This document shows positions 1 to 12,631 of a stretch of 64,000 nucleotides of DNA, in pieces. The notes beneath the pieces were generated by a model that worked only from the letters and a program-made list of their open reading frames with translations, had not been told where the DNA came from and made no database searches. How positions within the stretch are numbered: position 1 is the stretch's first letter; each line of letters starts with the position of its first letter. The DNA is from Tenebrio molitor (lineage: Eukaryota > Arthropoda > Insecta > Coleoptera > Tenebrionidae): positions 5,890,001 to 5,954,000 of the forward strand of contig NC_091047.1 in assembly GCF_963966145.1 (NCBI RefSeq), in the 5' to 3' direction. Made by a program: the position numbers and the translations under genes.

Positions 1-415
1 GCCTGCTCTTGGCCCCTGTCCACACTTTTTGGTCAAAAACTACCACTTTCCCGTAGACGCTGTACAACAGACAGAAATGTTTGCGAATGCGGAACACGAC
101 GAGTCGGAAATTTTTGGCGATACAAAGCTTGTGCCCTTAACGCAACACCATATGCACTTCCGCAACAAAGTACCGAAAATTCTAAGCAAACAATAGCCGA
201 AGGTTGCACTGAAAACAACTAATCTGCATGCGGTACTGGCACCTGCGATAACAGTACTTTTTACACCTGTTTTGTGTTGCATCCGATAACTTTTTAATCT
301 TACTATTCGTCGGCATTTTTGCCCTGTAGCGCAAAACTGAGTGCACGTGATTTTCACAATTTGTGTGAAGATTCTAGGGTTTTTAGTTTGTGATTCATCT
401 CAAATTCACCCTGTA
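1..415 (-). mobile_element. Transposon fragment with DUF4817-like helix-turn-helix remnant
   Basis: On the minus strand, positions about 190-33 read as a short peptide with the motif ALYRQKFPTRRVPHSQTF followed by QRLRESGSF. This matches the small helix-turn-helix module (Pfam DUF4817 type) found at the N terminus of many insect Tc/mariner-like transposase genes. Upstream the frame is broken, so this is a decayed piece. The plus-strand right end reads CACCCTGTATAATAC, an ACAGGGTG-type terminus that recurs at 23,515, 39,032 and 40,157. The left part lies outside the window. The family call is from motif memory, without a search. Confidence 0.55.
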
Positions 416-3400
416 TAATACACAAAACAATTATTTTTATTTTTTAAGTTGATATTAAATCTGTATTTTAATACTTTTTGTATCACAAATGATATTCAAT
501 TACGAAAGATGTGTAACTACTTATCATTAAAAAAATTTAAAACAGCTGCTTAAATGATGATTATGTTGATTTCCTTATAGTGAGCAAAATAAGTTTTAGG
601 CTGGAGACACTAATTTTCTGGTTGAAACGATTACTACACGTGTCGGGTATTATCTGAGGTAAAAAACAACAGGTACACATTAACATTAACTTTTCTATGA
701 AATTTTAAATATTAGTTTCAATTTTGACAAATGAAACTGTTTCATCTAATTCGTTACTGACTCATGGGTAAATATTCTTTGATATTTCTATAGAAAAATA
801 ATATTCTATAATAACCATTTTAATCAATTCGTCAAATTGACATTTGTAACCGACTGTAGCATTTGTTCTTTGACAAATCACCTTAATGAATAAAGCTACG
901 ACAAAAGTTTCTTTTTTTTTTAATTTAATAAACAAGAGATCCTAATCGAACATTTTTAAACATTCATCAACATAATATAATTTGTTGTTAAAATCTGAAG
1001 GATAATCAATTATGCAAACAATTTTTAGGTTAGGGTTGACCAAAACGATGGATGGATATAAATGTGTGACAAGAAAACATTGTTTTCCTTAGTGCAATTA
1101 AATATTTATAATTGTTAAAAAATTAATTTGTAATTTGGATATAATAATATTTAAAAACGTTACTTCGCTTAAATAAATCAACACAAATTTTAATTATAAA
1201 TTTCAGTCAAAGACAATGACTGATTTGCATTTTTTATTGTTTGGTGGATGCAGTGGAGCTTTTTGTTACTCAGAAACATTCAAGAACTGTAGAAAAGTAA
1301 GAAATACAATCACTAAAAATAAAAAACGCGTAGGTATGTGAAAATTTTCTTTTTGAAATTATAATAATCTCACTTGCGATCACAAAGTAAACATCCTCTG
1401 AAAAATAAAACAAAAAAAAATATTTTAGTTTTGCGCTTTAATGTAGATATCGCATGAGAAAATGTGCATTCGTAGTTATTACAGTTTCAAACAAACAATT
1501 TGGAACAATTTTATTGTTATTAAACTCCCAAAACTAACAACAAACAGCGTGACGTCAAAGAATTTACCTGCGAAGAATTTTTCTTGTAGAAGTGTAGTGT
1601 CATATTTAGTGGTCAACTCAAAAGTTGTCAAGTTTCCAACTGTTATTTCATCGAAGAATACCTATTACTTGATTTGATAAATTTTAAAACATGTCTTTGG
1701 ATTTTTCAAACCAAAATGAACAGTAAAAATTTGTCTACTCCGGTTTAAAGTAATAAATTCTAAAGACATTTCACAAACAACAAAACACAACTACATAATG
1801 CTAATTTCGGACCTGTCGTAAATCATCTGGACACTATATTTTTTATTCAACCGTAGTGCACTTTTTTCAAAAAGATTTACAACAAAGCAAACTACATAAC
1901 TGTCGCAATAAAACACCACACATTATCACTTACGCTGTATAATCGGCCCAGACCCTCCTCGAATTTGTTTATGTAAATTTAACTTCTTGGACCTGCACCT
2001 AGCTAATTTACGTCGGTGAGGTTCAGGTTTCTCTGGTTTATATCCAGCCAGATTTTTTATTCGACTCGCGTACTTGACAACAAAAATCTACAAAACCTGT
2101 TAAAAATCGTCGTCAAGGAGTGCATATTCGTCTCTGGTAAACGCGGAAGAAAGTCATTATCATTTTTATTTTGCCGGTAAAAGCTCATACCTTGAGCACT
2201 TGAGCTGCCGTATCAACGTCCTGAATCAGAGAGACCTCTCGTCCTAACTGTAAATATTTGCATAAATGTGGTCGCGGGGCAATTTGCTTTTTGAATTCTT
2301 CCGATCCGCGGTCCTCCAGATGTCAAGCGGAGAAAACTGCGCCGAATTCCGAAGAATTCCTGAAGATTTCGACGAAGTTGTCCTTGGGATTAAACAATCG
2401 CACTTATCTCGTTGTGAAGTCGTGGCTGAGAATCCCACGATGTTATCTAATAGTGGAGTCGTCTTGGAAATTTTCGTTACGAACAACGCTGTCGCATAAA
2501 TATTGTTCCGACAGCGACTTCAGGTGCTAGAACAAACACTCAACTCAACAATGAGCATGAAAAAGTCATCAAATAGACTTCGATTTGTGTACTCGCGTGG
2601 CCACTTGAGGAGTATCAACAGTAACAGTACAGTGAACTTGTCAATGTGGGAAGAAATATGTACAGTAGTAGGCGACAGAAGTGGAGATCTTATGCGTAAA
2701 TGAGAAACTGGCGAAACTTTTCAAACGCACATAAATGTACAGAAAAATAGCTTCGGAGCAATTTACAAGATGTTTCCTGGATGTTAATACGACTGCCCGC
2801 TGCAATTTACATTTTGGTAAAAGGTGCCTTTCTCTTCGTTTTTTTGGGACGCGACTATTTCGTTGATATTTAAATACTAAACAAATAGAAAATCTTTTTA
2901 ATAGTATTAATAATTACGTAATAATAAAGTAACACTGACCTTACAAAATTAATTGTAAAGTATCCATTACGATTTCGCTGACAGCGTACACATTTTTCCT
3001 GTTTTTTGACAGACTCTGCCATTTTGACCACAATATTCTGGTGTTTTTGTAATTTTGTTGTAATCAGCAATGACTGTCATTTTTTAAACGTCACTTATGA
3101 CAGTTACACCTGACATTTTTTCTCTAAATGTTTATTTTTAATTTTAAAATAGTCTCGGCAACCTTTTACGTTCAAATTTTTGTTTTCCATCTTTTTTATC
3201 TTCTTCCTCGGCTGCAAATTTGAGTTTTGAGTGTTTTTGGACTGAAAATTTCATTGAAGATCCACCACCTTTTGATTTATGTTGGTTGAAAATTAAATAT
3301 CCCTATAATCGGATAAACGATACAAATTACAGCAGAAACAACAATTTAATTGTCAAAATGACACAAGTGCATAAAAAATAAGCATTTGATTCGGTTTTAA

Positions 3401-3630
3401 CGAATTTTATTGTTTTGAACTGTCATAAATTCTCATTTTTCTCCTTTGTAAACTGCCTCTTAACTGTCCTAAAGCAAAATGAGCAGATAACGAACCGTTG
3501 CCCTAGACAACACATTCAACGTTACATTTCTGACAGGTTTTGAAAAATTTGTCACAACTGTCAAAAGCAAATGCGAAACCATTTTTAAAAGATTTGGAAG
3601 CTTCAGAGACGTCGTTTCAAACAATAAAAT
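416..3630. other. Intergenic, no gene recognised
   Basis: AT-rich sequence with no convincing exon. Around 2,240-2,700 the base composition is more balanced and overlapping reading frames of 70-90 codons occur on both strands, but none resembles a known family and none has matching splice sites. It could be a decayed coding or untranslated exon. Confidence 0.5.
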
Positions 3631-3652
3631 TTTGTATGCAACTCTTTTTTGG

Positions 3653-3780
3653 GTAAATTGGGCTTTCCTAATTGCCCTCGGGGCCTTAAAACCCTCACTA
3701 CGCTCGTGTTTTAATCTTATCCCTCGGGCAATTAGAAAAGCCCAATTTACACACAAACTCGTTGCATAAATAACTATTGT
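3653..3780. repeat. Nested hairpin of the ACTCGT type, copy 1
   Basis: An arm starting at 3,653 (GTAAATTGGGCTTT) is complementary to one ending at 3,750 (AAAGCCCAATTTAC), about 30 bp long with small mismatches. A second, inner pair has TTAAAAC against GTTTTAA. The tail AAACTCGTTGCATAAATAAC is shared almost exactly with 17,360-17,400 (AACTCGTTAAATAAATAAC). This indicates a dispersed repeat family. Confidence 0.6.
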
Positions 3781-3838
3781 TTAACTTAACCAAACTTTTC
3801 AGTTTCACACAGATCAAAATTGTACAGCGTTGCCAGAT

Positions 3839-3926
3839 GTCAAGTGGACAATTAATTGACAAATCGATAAAACCAAATTTACATTAGGAACATTTTCAAT
3901 TCCCGTTTTTTTTTTGCAACCAACTC
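3839..3926. repeat. Fragment of the repeat family ending in AACCAACT
   Basis: This segment closely resembles 9,293-9,380: both contain GACAATTAATTGACA, AAACCAAATTTACAT, a long T run and GCAACCAACT. At 8.4-9.4 kb the same end occurs as one of two inverted termini. The copy here is therefore a single-ended fragment of that transposon family. Confidence 0.6.
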
Positions 3927-3934
3927 TACATTTT

Positions 3935-6900
3935 AGCTAAAGTAGTCTTTTCTTTCTTTTATTCAAGTAATATTGGAACTTTATGCAGTTAAAAGGTATT
4001 AAATGTTGATAATGACGTAAGTGGAAATAAATGCCAATCTTACAACATTATAGACGAAGTTTCCATTACCATTTTAACAGAGAATGATGTTTATTATGTT
4101 TTCCTCTATTTTTACAGTTGGAATGACCTCTTAGATCTACGCCTCCTACTTTGCAAAATATTAAGAATAATTAATATTCTTGTCGAGTTTGACCCCTTCT
4201 GCCATAAGGTTCACCGATCGGTGACAGCGCTTCAACGGTAAAACTATTAACTAATCGAACTGTCAAGCCGCGCTGATGATCAATGGCGACTATGACAATT
4301 ACACACTTGACATTTAAAACACGATTGCTTTAACAGAATCTTCTTGTCGCGTTTCCAGTTCAAATTCTCTTTTCGACCACGACTTGACCTAGGTATATTT
4401 TTTACGTTATCTACTTTGCTGGTCATAAATTTCCAAAGAACTCATTCCTTGCAATATCTACTTGACACTCTTCGAAATTAATTTGGGCCAACTACTAATT
4501 TGCATTATTTAATAGTGCCATGTCGGAATGAGGGTCGACAATTATTTTTCTACACTCAAGAAATGTTCGGACGACTTTCTTCTCTTATCTTAGCACTGGC
4601 CGAGTATCTCTTCCTTTCCGCGTGATAAACATGAAAACGCTAAGTTTAAAATGGTGTTGGCGTCAGTTTTACGACGGGAATTTGATGGTTTTGTTGTTGG
4701 GCGTTTTAAGTTATTTTTTAAATAAAAAATGTTTTCAGGCTTTCGACAATAATCATTTTTATGCTTGGCTTGTTTTATTGAGGAAGACAATAAAATAAAG
4801 ATATTAAGCGGGTGTTTTTGTAATTATCGCGGAGAAAACAACCAGCCAGAGCTAAAAGTTGCTGAGAATTTTTCCTGAATATCACGGAAAAATGTCAAAT
4901 TAAATGTCAGTTATAATTGTGGATAGGCTTATTAAAAATGTAATAAATTTAGGTATACCTTTACGTCCAAAATAAATCTAATTTGTGGTTTTGGCCTTGA
5001 GAGTAAATAAGATATGACAGAGGGTAAACACGAAACACGGTAAAATATAAACAAATTAATAAAAATGTAAAGATTCGTGCAGAATCTTGGAGTTGGGAAA
5101 ATTTCTCAACAAGTTACTGAAGATTTTGCACCAACTGTTTGAAAATCTTTCCAAAAAGAAAGATATTTTTGAAGCAGAACTCTAAACAAACAATTGACTT
5201 AAACCTATAATTAAAAAGAATCGCGATAATGGCTTAAGTGTTAGATCATTTAATTGTATCTAGGACAATAGCACTTAAGTGATGTGTGGTCAAGTAGAGG
5301 TCACGTGGGCTAGTAGCGTTGCGTTGCTTCCAATGCCAACTATCTTTCCGACGAAGGCACTTAGCAGGACCTGCGCGACCAACAGTTAAATGAATAATTG
5401 CCAATTAACGGTAACAGCAACATTTTTATCGAACCAATTGGAAGTTAAACATCATCCAGATGATCGATCACGCTACTCAACCCAAATACCTAACTGACTA
5501 ACACAATTTTTCGAATTAATTAATGCAGGAAGTCGATAAATTCCGATTTTTACACCGTTCACCGCTCCATTAGGCCACTTTCAAGAAGGTGGGACTGTTG
5601 TGATCTCCGCACTCCGAAAGAAGGACCGGTTCACCTGAGGGACGCGACGAATTTTGAAATTTTCCATCGTGCGAATCTCCGTTGGAAACTCTTGTTTGTT
5701 TTGGTTGAAGTATGCAGTTTAATTAAAGTTGTCAAGCGGAGGCAAGTTTTTCAAGCTGCTCTCTCGAGTTGATGCACTTGCAGGGGGCACCGTTGCACTT
5801 CTTGTTTATCCGGTCGAACGCAAAAAAATAATTTCATGGCTTCGCTTGGAAATCAGATGCAGTATTGTATTTTGTTTTGAGAGATTTCAGTTGGCAAAAC
5901 AACGACGCAGTGTAAACAGCTTGGGGCGCTCTGCTTGGGCGCAATAAAACCGGAAACGTTGATTTAACAATCAAGATAATGCGATAAAATGGAACCAGGA
6001 CAGAGATCCTCTGGTTTTTGGTTCGTCTGGTGCACCACATGGCCTTGCATTTCATCCGTTCCATTGTTTTAATTAAAATTAATTTTAACATAAAAATGAC
6101 CAGCTGAGATCATGTTTTGTTGTTTCCCGGATATGTCAAAGATCAAATATGACTGAGATAAATAATCTAATGGGGGTCCATAATAACAGAAACATTAGCG
6201 GCGGTGGTGCCACAGTCACGAGCTATGTAAATTAGTAAGTGGACAATTATGGCAATTAAATAGCGGAGGGATCTGTTACATCAAGATAAAATTTCCGAAG
6301 CTTTTGGGAAATTTTGATCAATTAGATGAACCAAACTTCGAACTCGTGCCTACGGACATGAATTAACGACAAGAACTATTGCTGTTAATGCTCGTAAACA
6401 AAATCCTAAGTGGGTCAAAGGTAAAATGTACTCGATGAAAACATAACAAAATAAATAACAAGATTCTCACGAGTTTCTGATGTTTTACATATTTCTTCCT
6501 GTTTTGGCGGCTTCGTAAACGTTGAAAATATTTGTTCTCAGTCAATACAAGGTGTTGTACTGTCCTTTTTGTTTTGTTGGAAATGTACACTTACAATGAG
6601 CTCTCAACAGTAACAATTAAAAAATAGTTTTTAGTTGTTGCCAATGTCAAGTTTATTCTGTCTGTAATTGGACATCCGTTGACAGAAATTGAAGAGTTAA
6701 TTACCACACAATAGAATTCTGAGCTGTTGAATCGTCAGGAAATGGACAATACAGAAATAATGAAGCATTACGTAATACACGCACAAATTGTGGAAAATTT
6801 ATGTATTTCGACTTGCAATCTCTAAATAACGATAAATAAAAGAGATTGGTGGAAGGCGTGATCTGAACTTTAAAACTGCAATAAAAATGAACTAATCATG

Positions 6901-8430
6901 CGATTTGCAAATAATTTTTCGTTTAGGTAAAACCCACACTAATCAAAATTCATTTTGTTGTGTTTGTTTTATGTATCCTTAGGAAACAAACTAAGATATT
7001 TTTTGTGATTTGAAATGTTTACGTCATTATCTCTCTTCGATATTTTTTGGGATAAAAGTAAAAATAAAAATCTAAACGTTGAGTTTGCGGTGAAATACAG
7101 GATAAATAAACATGTCAAGTTGTATTTTACAACTGATATATCTTATCTGTCTAAGTGAATTAAAGGAAAAGCTGAGCAAATAATTCTTAAGACGGGACCT
7201 GTCATTTCATTCGCTAAAGAACAAACTGGATTTAGTCACTCAACAAAGGGGAGAAACAAACAGATTAAACAGTTTTATTTGATTGGTAAAGTTATAATTA
7301 AGGAAGACCCAACAAAATTAACGCACAGAGTGGAAATAGACAGAGTGTTTGTGTGACTTTATCATAGTAACTGCTTTTTAAAAATTAATTATTTTTAACA
7401 GCTGCACTACAAAAATGTACCTGCAATCCAGAAAGTGACGTTGACATGTCACCACTAGATGCTTGCTAGTTAATAATGAATTATAATATCTTCAAGTTTA
7501 TATGAGGAGTGATTGAAAAAAACTTTCGATGCAAACAGATTCACAATTTGCTAGGCGTAAAATCTCACCAGGAATTGTTGTATCTTGGTTTTAAGGAGTA
7601 TAAAACTCAAATGAAAAGCTGAAGAGGCCAGATGAATATTTTCCACCGGCAAATGCAGGACAAAATTTTAAATGAAAATACTGGAAGTGGACATAGGACT
7701 TGGTGCAGCAAGAACCGTTATGGCTGTGATTATGGAAAAGAAACAAGAGAGTGATTTGTACCAGGCAGGAATGTCCTCGAGAGTATTTCAAAAATTTTAC
7801 GCGAGGAATTAGCTCTAGGTGATCATCAGTTCATGGCAATAAAAGATGTTACAACGATCTGCAGCGGTAGATTCTCGATCAAAACAAGGTTTCGTCACAT
7901 GATGGTGTAGCAATAACTGCTCAAGCAAGAAATGCAATTGATATTTGAAATTTCGAAGTCGGTGGCACTCTTCAGCGCCATCTTCATTCTACCTAACAAA
8001 GTAATTGACTAGATATCATTTTATACAGTTCTTATCCGGTGTGGTCAAAAGTTAGGAGGGGGAATCTATTTACGTCCGCACTGTATGTTGGTTTTTAATC
8101 TTAGTGAAAGCAGTTTTAGTTTTATAATGTGAGAATACATTCGAAAATGCATTAATTTGTTCATGCTATTGTTGCAATATTAATGCCCAAATATCACAAA
8201 ATTGAAGAGCGTAAGTGATAATAACTGCATCAAAAAACAAACTTACTGATAAGGTAATTCTTCAAATAGTTAGCATACCCACACATACACAAATTATAAT
8301 AGAAAAGTTCTTGTAAATGATTGTGTATTATGCGTAAATTTTCTTTTAATAGGCAAGCAATGATTAATTAATTTCGTAATGTATATTTGGTTGCCTACCT
8401 ACTATAAGTCATTTAAGATTTTAGGTGGTA
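3935..8430. other. Intergenic, no gene recognised
   Basis: About 4.5 kb of AT-rich DNA without recognisable exons, RNA genes or long repeats. A more GC-balanced patch at 5,560-5,950 might be a promoter or 5' exon of a gene outside my reading, but I could not tie it to any coding sequence. Confidence 0.5.
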
Positions 8431-8432
8431 GG

Positions 8433-9377
8433 GTTGGTTACAAAAAAACGGGAACTGTCAGAATAAGATTGACACATTTTTACAGTTTTTCCATAGTGCG
8501 AAAACTTCTTTAGAGATAGGTTACAATTATGGTCAAAATTCAGTGACATTTTAAAAAATTATTTGCCAAAGTCCATTCAAAAATCAAAAAACCACCAACC
8601 TCGCATTTTCCTCGATAATTACTATCGCCGACCCTGTCTAGTGTAAAATTTGGTGAGACTTGTAATTTAAATGTTTATTAAGTGTCTTGTTTTTCTGGGC
8701 ATGTTTAAAGTAAAAATAATAAGAATCAATAAATAAATGAAACGTGCTGCTAATAAAACAATATGAACGAAATTCAAAGCAATTGAATTTTATTTTGAAT
8801 CAAACAAATGTCATAATTTATAGTTACTATGCCGGCCAAAAAATTTTGGCCGTCATTGTCAATTCTAAAAAAAAAATGTAATCCGTACTTTATTGTCATC
8901 ATGATTACCGTCTCGATAATGAACGTTATTTTTTGGGTAGTAAATTTCAAAACTCAAAATTATTTTGTCATTTCGACTACACAGACGTTTACCTCAGGTT
9001 ATTTATGTAGGTACGATTGCTCTAATTTTGTTCATTCATGTCGAATTTTTGGAATATCTGAGCTTCAAACAGTTTAGATTGATTGTCAAACTGAGAAGAA
9101 TCGAAAGTGGGGTTACGATTCCTAAAGGTTTATTTACACTTTACTTGAATGTCAAGAAAGTGACGGCCAAAATTTTTTGGCCGCCATAGTACTAACATAG
9201 TATGAAAAAATATCTACCTAGGGTCTTTTAAATTTTACCAACCTAAACCAACAGGTGGTGGTTTTTTGATTTTTGAATGGACTTTAGGTACTGTCAAGTA
9301 GACAATTAATTGACAGTTGGACAAAACCAAATTTACATCAGGAAAATTTTCATTTCCCTTTTTTTTCGCAACCAACT
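8433..9377. mobile_element. Nonautonomous inverted-repeat transposon, interrupted by a second element
   Basis: Outer ends GTTGGTTACAAAAAAACGGG (8,433) and the inverse of TTTTTTTCGCAACCAACT (ending 9,377) are inverted copies. Further in, 8,568-8,600 and 9,254-9,285 are near-perfect inverted repeats of about 32 bp. No transposase is visible. The middle is occupied by the element at 8,826-9,190, so this is an older insertion hit by a younger one. Confidence 0.6.
8826..9190. mobile_element. MITE with 30-bp inverted ends, 365 bp
   Basis: Left end ACTATGCCGGCCAAAAAATT and right end AATTTTTTGGCCGCCATAGT are inverted copies over about 30 bp, differing at a single base, and continue into GGCCGTCA on each side. 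There is no transposase. It sits inside the larger element at 8,433-9,377. The internal ATTTTGGCCGTCA resembles the end of the element at 45,159, so the two may share a mobilising enzyme. Confidence 0.7.
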
Positions 9378-9383
9378 GCATGC

Positions 9384-9989
9384 ACAGGGTCATTATAAAT
9401 GATTGTCCCATTGCAGTAGGCATTGGTGACGTAGTTGAATATGCCCTAAGCCTCATAACACGGCTTCTTAGATTAATAAGAGTCGAAGCCTCTAATACGG
9501 CTGGTCGAGTTCATCAGTTGCAAGCATTTTTTCTGTTCCTGAGAGGGCGCCACTATACATTTGTGTATTTGGCTGCTTAACCGCGTACAAATCTCATTTT
9601 AAAAAGAATCGTAATTTGTATGTTACATACACTACTTCAAAAAGTAGATTATTGATAGAAAAAAAAAACATTAATACGATTTTTCATTAATTTAATTTAA
9701 AAAATATTCGTTTTTTGGTAGAGGGCGCTACTATACTTTTGGCTTTTGAAGAAACAGACAGTTCAAGGAACTCGACCAGCCGTATTAGAGGCTTTGACTC
9801 TTATTAATCTAGGAAGCCGTGCCTCATAACATGAGTGAAACTAGTATCGCCGATAGGTGGCGCCACCGGCGGTAGTAGAAATCTGTCTCTATAGTTTGTC
9901 TAACGTTGCGGGCTGGCGGCACATCCAAAATTTGTATGGGTTTTCTTTCAACGCCAACTGCGGTGGGACAATCATTTTAAATGACCTGT
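9384..9989. mobile_element. Nonautonomous DNA transposon with nested inverted repeats, about 606 bp
   Basis: Outer inverted ends of about 37 bp start ACAGGGTCATTATAAATGAT at 9,384 and end with the inverse (ATTTTAAATGACCTGT) at 9,989. A second, inner inverted pair of about 55 bp lies at 9,457-9,511 and 9,769-9,822 (CGGCTGGTCGAGTT against AACTCGACCAGCCG). A GAGGGCGC motif is repeated directly at about 9,542 and 9,721. No protein is encoded. Either one element has subterminal repeats or one element inserted in another. Confidence 0.65.
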
Positions 9990-10233
9990 ACTAATTTCCA
10001 GATAAACCACAATTTCGAAATTTGATAACTACATATTTCTATTTACCTTTGAGAATATTTCTTTTATCTTGGTGATAAAAAGTAAGATAAGTGGAATTTA
10101 AGAAAGTCACATTTAATGCCTTAATGCCTACTATTAGTGGATTAGATTCCCAGATTAAGCTTTTCTGTAAACCACAACAAAAATACACCGACAAATATGT
10201 CACAAAAGTTTATTTCATTCTATCAAAAAACAA

Positions 10234-10928
10234 CTATTTCGCAGCGTCGTCCAGCTGCGAATAATCGTAATCATCGTCAATTTCGTATTGTTTTCTATAG
10301 TTCCCTTCAGGATCGTACTTAGCGATGAGTTGATCCCATTCCTTTCTGTAATTCAGGAGGATGAAAGTTAAGACTTTGCCTGCTTGTTTCTTCTGACCGG
10401 CACTGCACTTTGCACAGTCTGTGGCCAACGCCTCCGGGAGGACTCCTAAAAAATACGCTCAATTAAACTCGAAGCTTATGCATATTTATTTACACAAAAA
10501 ATTGTTCTCATTAATAAACATAGGTAAGTTAGATCACCGAACAATAAAATACTCCATTTAGTGGCGGTGAACCTTGACATTTAATGGAAAATCTATCGCA
10601 CATTTTTTTTTATCCTGTTTGGTTTATTTTATTGAATTTTTTTCTTGGACTGTGAACAATGTTTCTTAAACTTATATTTCAGGGGTCATACGAGAAACCA
10701 CCTACTTTTCAGTTCGCGTCCGTCTGGCGAGCAGGACCCTTTGTCCAAAAGACAATTAATGTAGTTCAACAATAATCTCTTGCTGTGTAAAATGCGCTCA
10801 ACATCTATGTTGTCGTACTTGGAGGTGTATTTTTGTGGCGCTCTTACTGATCGGTGAAGTGTCTTTGATTCCACAGGCTTGTGAACGATTACAGCCCAAC
10901 TGACGCACAGTAACAAAACTAGTTTCAT
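10234..10928 (-). CDS. Chemosensory protein (CSP), 144 aa, two exons
   Basis: Exons on the minus strand are 10,706-10,928 and 10,234-10,445, joined in phase 1 through a GTAGGT donor and TTTTTTAG acceptor. The N terminus is a signal peptide (MKLVLLLCVSWAVIV). The mature part has the diagnostic insect OS-D/CSP spacing: Cys in NCLLDKGSC (C-x6-C), then DCAKC (C-x2-C). The single intron follows the residue after ELK, the position usual for this family. CSPs are small secreted alpha-helical carriers of hydrophobic ligands found in sensory lymph and other tissues. Unusual is the acidic, tyrosine-containing tail DDDYDYSQLDDAAK. The neighbour at 11.2 kb has the same orientation and intron position, so the two arose by tandem duplication. 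Confidence 0.9.
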
Positions 10929-11178
10929 CTTGACCTCACAACGCTAACAGCTGAAAGAAGACTAAGCGGGGAATAAACCTAAATTTGTATTTAATTACTT
11001 ATTTCAAGGTAGACTACATGAAGACTCGTTCTTTATAATTTAATACAACGAGAGCCAAAAAACAAACACCTTTTTTTGATATATATATTGTTATAAAAAT
11101 TGATAAAACATTTTACGTGTGTCTAAATTGATTACTAAAAACTTTTCCATTTTTCATTTGCGAATCTGAAACACTCTT

Positions 11179-11634
11179 TCATTCGACCGCTTCTGCGCGA
11201 ACTTCGTTGCGTTTCGCCTCCAAATACCTCCGTTTGTAGGCCCCATCTGGGTCGTACTTCACCTCCAGAGCCTCCCAGTACTCCGGCTTGTGGTCGATCA
11301 GATACTCCATGATAAAATCGGAACCTTCCTTTTGCTTTTCGCTGCATTTGCTGCAATCCGTTTCAATGGCATCGGGCATGTTCTCTGCGTTTTTAAACCG
11401 TGTCATGACTACCATTTTACATTTTGCTTACTCACTCTTCAACTCGAGGCCGTCCGGGGTGCACCGTCCTTTGTCCAGCAGGCAGTCGACGTAGCTCTTC
11501 AACAGTCTCTCGTTCTTGACGACGCTTTCCAAATCCACGCCGTCGTATTTAGTCGTGTACTTCTGGTCGGCGTCTTTGCCCCGGACGGAAGACGTCAGAG
11601 AAAAAATAAAAAGCGGCAGCAGAACTCGAAGCAT
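11179..11634 (-). CDS. Chemosensory protein (CSP), 134 aa, two exons
   Basis: Exons on the minus strand are 11,436-11,634 and 11,179-11,384, with a 51-nt intron (GTGAGT...CGCAG) in phase 1. A signal peptide (MLRVLLPLFIFSLTSSVRG) precedes YTTKYDGVDLE, then the four-cysteine pattern DCLLDKGRC and DCSKC. The body KPEYWEALEVKYDPDGAYK is the conserved CSP C-terminal helix. The tail is glutamate-rich (EVRAEAVE). The protein should be a secreted carrier of small hydrophobic molecules. It is a tandem paralogue of the gene at 10.2-10.9 kb; the two have the same exon phase but clearly diverged sequence, so the duplication is not recent. Confidence 0.92.
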
Positions 11635-11639
11635 CTTTC

Positions 11640-12390
11640 ACTGAAAAAATATTTAACAGCGGGGGAACGTTTGGGGTCGGACTTACCTCAAATGTGGCGC
11701 TTGCGATCTAACTTTTCAGAGCATTAAATTCGGACTTATAAAGGTTTTAATGGAGTCAATTTTCTAATTTCTTCAAGAAATTTTCCGCACGATATGTTCA
11801 CTAAATTGTCCAGTAATGTAAATCGCTAAAATTAGATTTAAATCGTGAAACCTTCTAAGATTATTATATGTGTAGGGGTCCATGAACATGAGCGTCCCTG
11901 AAACATAGCCACCATTACCATTATCGAATTATCATCCCATCATAATTTCAGAATAATGTAAAAAAACCTTTTGGGGGGAATCCTTGCTGGGTTTTTAGGG
12001 GAACCCCTAGAAACATTTGTTGGATAAATTTACGGTGAAAAATTAATACTACATATTACTAATTATTATTATCTTATCATGTCAGATATCATAACTGTAC
12101 ATTTTTGTAGATCTGTGCGGGGACCTACTTATTTCAGTCTCGTTTGTTTTAGCTGCAACAACTCAAATCACTATATGTTTTTGGCACAATGAGTACCAAT
12201 ACAAAACTTTCGTTTCTTGTTGTTTATGAAGAACAAGAATTTTCTTTTCAACTTTTTGAAGATAACACAGTCCGTGAGTATCTTATTTATAACTGCCGCA
12301 AAAAAAAAATATACAGCGATAAAATAACTATTTTCTAATTTTGACATATAAAGTGACACTTTTCAAAATTAATTGACGTTGGGAAACGTC
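11640..12390. other. Intergenic, upstream of the CSP gene
   Basis: AT-rich sequence holding the presumed promoter of the CSP gene that starts at 11,634. No further exon or strong repeat seen. Confidence 0.5.
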
Positions 12391-12393
12391 ACA

Positions 12394-12444
12394 CTTTTCG
12401 TAACTGGTTACGAAAAGTAAAATCTTTCCTAACTGGTTAGGAAA
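12394..12444. repeat. Twin hairpins with a TAACTGGTTA core
   Basis: Two adjacent hairpins share the same core: CTTTTCGTAACTGGTTACG... at 12,394-12,417 (10-bp stem, CTGG loop) and TTTCCTAACTGGTTAGGAAA at 12,425-12,444 (8-bp stem, CTGG loop). The arms differ but the core is kept. The same TAACTGGTTA recurs at about 12,727 next to another hairpin. Confidence 0.75.
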
Positions 12445-12631
12445 AATTTATTGTATCATCAATTTGACACTGTCATATTTTTTGTTTTTAAGCAAAATAA
12501 CCATGTCTACTTACCTACTTGATATTTTAACGCAATAATAATTTATTATTAATGAAATTCATTACTTCGTTTAACGTTTGAAGAAACTTTTTTTTGTCAA
12601 AATTAGAAAAAATCTTGTATGTAACACTTTA

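Noticed and set aside
2244..2703. Overlapping frames on both strands
   Set aside because: Overlap on both strands without family similarity is expected in locally GC-balanced DNA.
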